A stretch of DNA of 64,000 nt. It comes from Beta vulgaris subsp. vulgaris (lineage: Eukaryota > Streptophyta > Magnoliopsida > Caryophyllales > Amaranthaceae). The notes under the pieces were generated by a model. That model had not been told where the DNA came from and ran no database searches. It was given only the letters and a program-made list of their open reading frames with translations. Below, piece by piece: positions 14,401-23,400 of the stretch (position 1 is its first letter; each line of letters starts with the position of its first letter). The position numbers and the translations under genes are program-made. The DNA lies in the NCBI RefSeq assembly GCF_026745355.1, contig NC_079209.1, forward strand, positions 27,148,941 through 27,212,940. The letters run 5' to 3'.

Positions 14401-17400
14401 AGGTGCATTATCAAATTCCCACCTATTGTCACATTGGAGATTTTTTATGTACGTTCAAATTGAGTGTGGATAAAGGAATGAAAAGAAAGAAAATTGGAAT
14501 ACACTTGAGATTTCTTAGCAATAGGAAAATTCTACACATAATTAGAAAAATCATCCAATAAAACAAGATAGTATCTAAAACAAGTGAAGTCCAAAGATCA
14601 GCATGGATAATATCAAAGGCATAAATGTGCATGAATTAGAAGCAAGAAATGGCAAGTTTTCTAAGAGGACATGAATGACAATTATATGAGCTATGAGTTT
14701 GATTACATTCAATCATTATATTTATCCTAAGAGAATCTAGACAGGATCTCCAGGATGTCCCAAACACTCATGCCATAATGAGGAGGCTAAAGCGACAAAA
14801 GCAAGCTGGTGGTGATGAAGTGATGGTGGTAGAAAGAGGATAGAGATCTCCTAGCTCTCACATCTCATAAGACGCCTCCCCGTTTGAAAATCCTTCACAA
14901 AAAACCCAAAAGGATCACATTCCACAAAGTAATAGGTTGTAAATTTTGCGAACTGAAAATTAAGTTTTCATTAGTTGGGGAGCATGAATAACATTTTTGA
15001 GGTTTAAGGAGGAAAGGGGGAAGGTAAGTGAGTGTCTCCATGACCATGAATAGGAATAGAACTACCCTTACTAACAATTATACCACGAGATCTGCTCATA
15101 TTAACATAGGACGAGAGAGTACCTGGATTCGAAGTCATGTGAGAAGTGGCACCCGTGTCTGTATACCAATTGGGGCAAAGTGGAGTGAGCCCAAGAGTGT
15201 ACATGGCAGCTTCGATGTTGGTTGGGTTTGGAGAAGAGGAAACCGAGCATGTTGATGCGGTGTAAGCTTGGGTGTGCGGCTGTCGCTGTTGTTTGGGCAT
15301 AACAACCTGGTGGGCCATAAGAGGAGGCGTGGGCTAGTCTGGCCCAAGGGAGGAGAGGGTGGGATAGCTCGGGGGTCCCAAAGACGAGGGCCACGCTGCT
15401 GGAGGAATGTGCAGCCCTGCCTAGCTGTCGGTTCACCTATGGCTTGGCCGCGACCACAACAATTGCCACCACCCCCGTTGGAATATCGACCGCCCTTGTC
15501 TTCCACCACCACCGCCACGATTTTTATTGCCTCCATTATGGCGGTTTTTGTGATGATTTTTCGCACCTCGTGAATTGTGACGAGGTTGAGGAGAATCATG
15601 GGGTGATTCGTCAAATTCATGCACCACCATGGCAGCGCCGGTAGTGTGCTTTTTGGTGAGGCCCGCCTCCTCAAGGGTAAGCATGCAACGGACTTGGTAA
15701 AAAGGAAGAAGAAGATCAATTTGGCGTATGAGAGTGGCAACTTGATTATAGGAATCCGTGAGACCGGAAACCATTTGAAGAACAATAAAGTTATTAGATG
15801 CCAGCGCTCCTACATTTTTTAGTTGATCGGCTAGTATCTTGAGATGTTGGCAATATGCAGAAGTATTTGGAAAATCCTCCATATGAGTATTAGAGAATTC
15901 TTGTTCAAGATTAACAACACGAAAATTCTTGTTGTCTTGAAAAATATCGCTCAAACGATTCTAAGCCTCTATAGTCGTTGAGTCTGGCTCAATAATTTTA
16001 TGTAGGAGATCATCGGAAATAGTTGCATAGATCCATTGAAGAACTGTAGCATCAAGAGTGGACCATTGCTTTTTTCATCATCCGTCGATGGGACCAACTC
16101 CATCCTTTTTTGCGGTGGAATAATATGGTGGATCACTTTGTGAGAACGAGCATGAATTTTGAACAACTCCGCCCACGTAGAATATTGGACGTTTTCCATG
16201 GCTAGGGTGACAAGGATATGGTTTCAAATATTCGAAACACAAAGAGCAGGATGAAAAGATGATTTTTCAGCCATGAGGAGAAGGAAGAAAGTACGGCCGA
16301 GATGAGAAGGAGGCCGGAAATAATGGTGGGCGAGCGCTGCGGAAGAGAGGAAGAGAGAGAGAAGGAAGAATCGCCCCTAGGAATAATCTGATACCATGAA
16401 AGAATTGATTTTCCTTAATCATTTCATAACACTTAGTGTACAAGATATACAATGGGTACAAAATAGGAAACTAATCCTAGCCTACCAAATATACAGGAGA
16501 TAATCAAGGATTATGAATCCTTGAGTTATTTAGAGAATAAGGAATATTCAACATTAATATTACATTATTCTAACAGTATTGTTGTATAAAAAACCTTTTA
16601 TTTATATTCTTGTAAATGAATAATTGTGAGCTCAAAATATTGAGTACCATTGTGAGCATCTAAGATTTTCACCTACAATTTTAATTTTTGAAAAAGAGTT
16701 GCCAACTTTTTTTTTAATGGAAAACTCACAAACCACAAGAAGAAATTCTAGGTTTGGGGGTAAGGTTAGAAATTAGGTCACGAACTGTATTTGCCCATAA
16801 AATTGGTCTCTGCTAGATTTAATCACATATTAAATTGCAAATAAAAAAATTAACACGCAAATTAATTAACTGCAACCTAAAAAGAAGAAGATAATGCTAA
16901 GTCGGTTTTTAAAAGGCGTTCCTAAACAAAGAACGGTGCCATGTGTAACTCTTTTACGATGTTTTACTCCATGTATCTACATACAATAAAAAAATTAGTA
17001 AATGCATTGGATAAGGTTCGATCCCGCGACTTCAATCTTATATACTAAACTTAACCACTAAACCAAGTTATATTTAGAGTAAAATATTAATAAATGAAAA
17101 ATGTAAGTACCCAAGGAGTAACCTGGGACTAAAACTAGTTAAAGACATCATTTTTAGTGACCACTTCCACAATTAGTTTATTGGAATTGGAAAACTAGCA
17201 GGTTGTCCAAATTATTAAAGTTAGTAATGATAAGACATTATAGGTCTGATTTAGCAATACCTAAAAGTGGTTAACAATGCGATCGAAGATAACTATAAAT
17301 AATAAAGACATACACAAAAATTAAATGTTTGCAAAGAAAAGGAATCATGATATCCAAAACCATATGCAAGTCACGATGTTATGAACTAGCATAACTTGGA

Positions 17401-20400
17401 TTGATTAAGGACAAGATTTAACAAGTAAAATCAAAGTTGGATTCATAATTTTTTGGGAAATTGATGATAGAAGGATAAAATCAAGCTTTAGAGAGGCTTG
17501 CTCTCTCCCAAAAGAACTCTTAAAAGTTCACTAAAAACACTCATCAAAATTCAGCATATCTTTCCCTTTCTCTATACCCCTATATATAGAGTATTTCCCT
17601 GAATAACCTACCTAGCTTATTCTTCAAGCTACTAATCAAGATAATACCTAAATTACCCTCCCCCTAATATCAGTTCATTAGACATGAGTGTGTTTAAAAT
17701 CTACATCGTAAGAAACAACACAGTAGTAATAAAATAAAATAAAAGGTACCCTTAGAATTTAGAGCTTTCGCCTGGGCTTTATTTCTGAACGGATCTTAGA
17801 TCAAATATTCGAGATCCTTGAAATTTTCTTTTAATCAGGTTCTATTGAAGAGTAGTCTTTGATTTTTTTTTTTAAAGGATGGCTACTGGTTTCGTACAAT
17901 ATGACTTAGTTTGTAATTTGCAAAGTGCTTTGCTGTTTTTTTAAATGCTTCCCAAAAAGATTTGTAGCTATAGGTTATGATTATTTTTTTGGTTGCGAAA
18001 TCTTGTGCGATAACTGAGTTGCTTTGTTTAATTAAGTTGCAAAGTGTGGTATTGGTATTGTGTTGTGCTGCAGTCTGCAGGCCTATTGGTTTTATGAAGG
18101 TTTTAGAAGAAATTAAAGGATTAAATGTTGTATTTTTGTGAACTTGCCATAGTGTATCCCCCCCCCCCCCTCTCCCGATCAATGTAATCCAACCCTTTTT
18201 ATAAGAAAATAATCCAAGTCATTACAAGACACAATTTTGCTGAAATTTAATCAATTTGGAAAGATTTTGGCTATCTCTGAAACACATTTTATCTAAATTA
18301 CGAGATATTGATGATTTTAAATATAATTTGATTGAAAATATTTTAGAATCAGAATTTTTGAAGGCTAAAAAAATATGGGTTTTTAACACATTTTCGAAAA
18401 TGGACTATAATATGGAATGGAAAATCAATTCTAGGTGCGTTCTTTATTCTTTCTTCGATCTGGACCAATTAGACAGAGGTATTAGTCATCATCGGGTATT
18501 CACGCAGGGACGAAGAAAGAGACAAAGTTATGTATCTACAACCATGATGAACCCTTAATTGATAAGCATAGGACTCTAAAATTGACACTAAGAGAAGTTA
18601 GTAGCCGCCACCATTTTACCCTTAATTGACAACATGATGACTCATTTACGGTCAAATTAGATCCTCCAAGAAAGGAAATGTTCAAATTATTCTGCAATAG
18701 ATGGAAAAATAAGATGTTCAAACTATTTTGGGATGGAGGGATGGTAAGATATCATCATAAGCATTTCAACCTTCAGATATAGCAAGATTTTCCAGCAGTA
18801 ACTCTAGGCGGAGAACAAAAGAGGTTGGAAGAGAAACAGAAGTACTGAACAAAAGTAGACATGGAGGAGCAGAAGTTTCAGAGAGCATACAGCAACAGCA
18901 GGAGCTCTCCCCATTCCAGCAGTACAATGAATGTAGGCTACGCCTGCATTTCGGTTAACTGCCTTATATAATTTGCTCACGACGGCTGGAAGCCTCGTTC
19001 GTAAATCAAACGCATCAAAGTCCCTGTTGCATTTCACTGTTAGTCCAAAATTCGTCAAAAAGAAAAATCATTATGGTAGAACATATGAGATTGCAATAGT
19101 AATGCCTTATTTAAATATAGAACCCTAACAAGAGATCAACACCTACAAGAGTATAACTTGCTGGCTGGATTGTCTAGGGAGATCAAGATGAACAGAACAC
19201 ACAACTAATATATATGATGCACAATTACACCTTAGGTAGTCTTCGGAAACTTGTATTTCATTTGAAATTCCGAATTAAAACTAAGCATTTGAAATCCTTG
19301 GATTTAAGTTCAATAATGATCCTATTGAGCAAGATAGACACAAAGGAGCGGAACATCCTAGGGCTAGGTTTTAGACCTGATAGAGCTAATATTGGCAATG
19401 CAAAGCTCAAAATTGTTATGAGTAGCTTTAGCTGATATGACACTTGACAACAATATATCTATTCCACCCAGAATCATGTGGACAAAAGATTTTAGGAATA
19501 ATTGATTCTAATAGTACAACTTTTCACCAATTAATTTTGAATAAGTCAACCTTTCAATAATTCTTGAACAATGCAACTTTTTGGGGTATTTGGTTTTAAT
19601 GGGCTTTGATGTGTAGACAATCAGTTTGTTTGGTAAGCCACATTTCCCAGCTCGTCGATTTTTCCCTTCCCTTGCCTCCATGTCTCTACTTCTATGGCAA
19701 AGAGTTAATGTTTAAGACAATTTTAAACCATTTTGACTCACTATAAGTAAATAGAGTATAAAGGCTACATTATTCACGAATAATTGAAAGATTAGTTTAT
19801 TAAAAAGTAATCAGTGAAAGGTTGTATTATTAGAATCAATTATTCCATGCTGTGAAGTTAACAAATGTGATACTTAGGCATTTAGAATGACACCTAATAG
19901 GCCAATACTTTTTAAAATGTAGTTACATATAATAACTTTAAAAGGTAGGGCACTGGTCTTACGATTAACGTGTTATCACCATTCATTTAAAGTACTAATG
20001 TATACTTGTTTCAAACATAAATACATAAGCACTAAAAAATTAACAACTAAAGCAAATTTACGTTAACCGGTTACCCTCCCTTCACATCAATTACCAACAT
20101 AAACTTGTTCCATTTTCACAAGCTGCACTGGAAAAAGCTAACAATTAAGTTAAACTGCTATTTCTATTTGAATGACAATGGAAAATCTAGAAGGGACAAA
20201 GGGAGACAAGGGAACACGAAAAAGGGAAAACTCAAAAGGACGTCAAGAAAGAAAGGGAAGATAGAAAACTTAGAGAATATAGAGAGTTTAGAACATGAGA
20301 AATATATAGATTTGTGGCATCTACAAGATATATTTCCAGATGTATTCGTAGGGTTATTATGGATGTACAATGCAATTTCGGTAATAATATTTCATTTCAG

Positions 20401-23400
20401 TTGGAAAATGCAGTCACATGTTTCGGATAGTATAAGTGATCAAGGGGTGGTAGCACAAACCAGGGGAGGAAACTTTGCGCAATGTTCTATTACAGTTAAC
20501 TGGTGGCTCCGTGATTTGTTATGGATCCCACTTATCCCAGGTAATTCAGTCTTGTGGTTCTTCATTATCTACATATGGTCTCTTTTTCTTAGGTACTCAT
20601 TTTGTATGGGCTTTTAATTTGATGTTTTTATTTAGTGAGCGTGCTTATTGGCAAGAATTAATTGAATCTATTGTTTGGGCTCATAATAAACTAAAAGTTG
20701 TTGTTGCTGCTCAATCTAGAGCCTTGAGCATTTCCATTACAGAACGGTCATGTTGTCGCGGGAACGGGTTGTAACGGTGAAATAAAACGTTTCGCGTTCG
20801 ACACGGCGTAAATTTTTTAAAAAATTCACATTAATATGTTCTAACCTTATTTGCTTTGTTTTAGTTTATGAAGTATTATTACAACATAATATAATCAAAT
20901 CTATCATAATATCATGTTTTATTAGCTATATAATTAAATTGTAAAATATTTTTGGCCAATTCATAAAAAGAACGGATGTTACGAGAATAAAAGCGTTCTA
21001 ACGCGGCGAATTGGCGTTACGGAACGGACTATGGAGCGGGATTTCACGGAACGGCAAATCTAAAATCCGTTACAGAACGGCCGCTCTGTAACGGAACAGG
21101 GGAGTTTTAATCCCATGCGTATAGATATACTTAGGACCTGACCTACATAAGCTATGTTGCCGAATACTGTTATAGAGAGTCCACACAAACTTTTCTATCA
21201 GCAAATTTTGTAATAAGCAGCATTAATCAAAATACCAGCAAAAGGTTACCCACTTTCGTCAACTGTAGCAACAAAATAGACATTGTGAAAGCACTAACAG
21301 GATAATAGGCCCTAATAAATGCACGATGACAATTGGATGCCTAGAACATAAGCACTACTTTAGCAACATAGCGTTTTGTCCATGACTCTAACATCGCAAA
21401 GTGTATATAGAAAAGCTGGCTAAAAGCTCCAACAACTGTAAGTGCGTCGCATTATAACCAAATATTGTCCAAGAAATGAACAGAATGAGATTAAAATTTG
21501 GAATAATAGTAGGTATAATCTGACCACATTGACCTTACATGCAGAAAGAGAAACCTTGATATATATTAAATGAGTTGGAAAGGAGCAAGACTGCAAGAGT
21601 TCTGGAGAGGTCAATAATTTCATGCAAAGGAAGAAAAAGCATAGGTAGCTAAGGTGACTGAGGCAATTCACGGAGATGTATGGTAACCTGGTAAATCCTT
21701 AGTTGGGCTGCTAATGATGGTTATCTTAGTTTGTTAGTACACATGTTCACAAATACTCACAGCGGAAGGAAGACTACTTTCCTAATCCTTGCAAGAGAGA
21801 AAAGGTCATCGATCTTCCCAAAACCTTGTATATAAGCTGAAGATGATAACCATCCACATATATAAACAAAATTGGCGTTTCAAGCATCCAACACAGGAAC
21901 ATATGAAAAACGGAAAAAATGAAGAGTCGTGTGATATAGCCATAAGTATGGCTTTCTAATGTCTAAGACTCAAGAGACCCAGCAGAAAATAACAATGGAT
22001 AAATCAATGACCTAATTTCAGCACGGATATGTTCAATATCAATATATGTCTCTGCATACTTCTGAATAGCATTGATATCAACTCCAACACAGGAACATAT
22101 AAAGAACGGAAAAAGTGAAGAGTTGTGTAATATAGCCATAAGTATGGCTTTCTAATGTCTAAGACTCAAGAGACCCAGCAGAAAATAACAATGGATAAAT
22201 CAATGACCTAATTTCAGCACGGATATGTTCAATATCAATATATTTCTCTGCATACTTCTGAATAGCATTGATATCAACTCCAAAATATCTAGAATATGTT
22301 AAGACATATTTTAAAGCGTCTAACTCAAAGAACATAACCAGGTAACACAAGGATTCACTTTATTACTTGTGTTTAACAAGTTTAAGCCATCAAAGGACTA
22401 TTAGAGAAAGATAAAGGATACTGAAGATCAGGGTCTTGCTGGAGACAGAAAATAGTTCTAACTCCAATATTTCGAAGCTTGTCAACATCTGCAGGAGTCT
22501 GCATTTGAGATAAAGAATTAAAGAAGCCAAATTTTCTGGAACAAGAAAAAAGCACAAGCAGAAGAAAATATACCTGTAGACATGAACCGACTATCAAGTC
22601 TGGGCGAATAAAATTATAGTTCATCCCCAATTCATGCCTATAGGTCAGAGCTGTGGATTTAAGAGTTAAAAAAGACAGACAACACTAAACAATTGCCGCA
22701 GACAGGGAAAGAGAAAGACTCCTATGTTTATTTTATTTGTTTGATAACATAGATAAAAAGAAGGAAGCATATGGATCTCGAGCAAGCCCTTCAAATACAG
22801 CAACTAAAGTCACACAAAAGATACAGAAGCAACTACTGAACTATTCATAGACATTGGATTAGCATATCATCACTAATTACTAGAGCCTAGGGAAGATCAA
22901 ACTTACAAGCACCCATTGCTTCTGTCATGGTATTACTGTATACGTCTGATATTTGCTCCTCTTCACTTTTACTGATCTCATTACTGGATTGGGAGCCAGA
23001 AACTGCCTGTACAGTAGCAAAAAATACTATCGTCTAAATATTAAAGCTCAAATATGTATCACTGATAAAAACTCAACACTCATCCCTGAAATTTTTCACT
23101 TCTCATTTTTAACAGAAAATCACGAGAAATCACTTTTAACCAACACACTGAATAGGTAATGCCAGTCAAGACAGGGGACTTGTATCTCCAAGAATGCAAA
23201 ACACGTGACTACCTAACTTTGGGCACCAACTATAGTCAGAGGTTCAACCTGAATGGTCTGTGCTATCGATATATGAACTTCACTTGGCAAATACCAAAAA
23301 AAAGCTCTTTTCAAGCCAGATAACATTAATGTAATTACTTATTATACAGTCTCTCAAGGAGCACCGATTTGAAAATACTTTCTTAAAAATATAAATTATG

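Larger units (their letters stand above)
12044..16575 (-). mobile_element. Decayed Ty1/copia retrotransposon in SEX4 intron
   Basis: Minus-strand element with 5' LTR 16397-16575, primer-binding site next to it, gag, protease, integrase and reverse transcriptase remnants in copia order, and a truncated 3' LTR at 12044-12195. Flanks GTACT (12039-12043) and GTATT (16576-16580) look like a 5-bp TSD with one change. It lacks the RNase H region, the polypurine tract and the first part of the 3' LTR, and has frameshifts throughout, so it cannot move by itself. It lies in the 8.2-kb intron between exons 19023-18891 and 10702-10643. Confidence 0.9.

Noticed and set aside
15135..15785. 216-codon minus-strand frame in the copia element
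   Set aside because: It is a shifted frame across gag and protease; the domain-bearing frames are different.
18256..18558. 100-codon plus-strand frame in the 8.2-kb intron (could be organellar or a gene piece)
   Set aside because: I could not match it to any plastid or mitochondrial protein; too little evidence to call.
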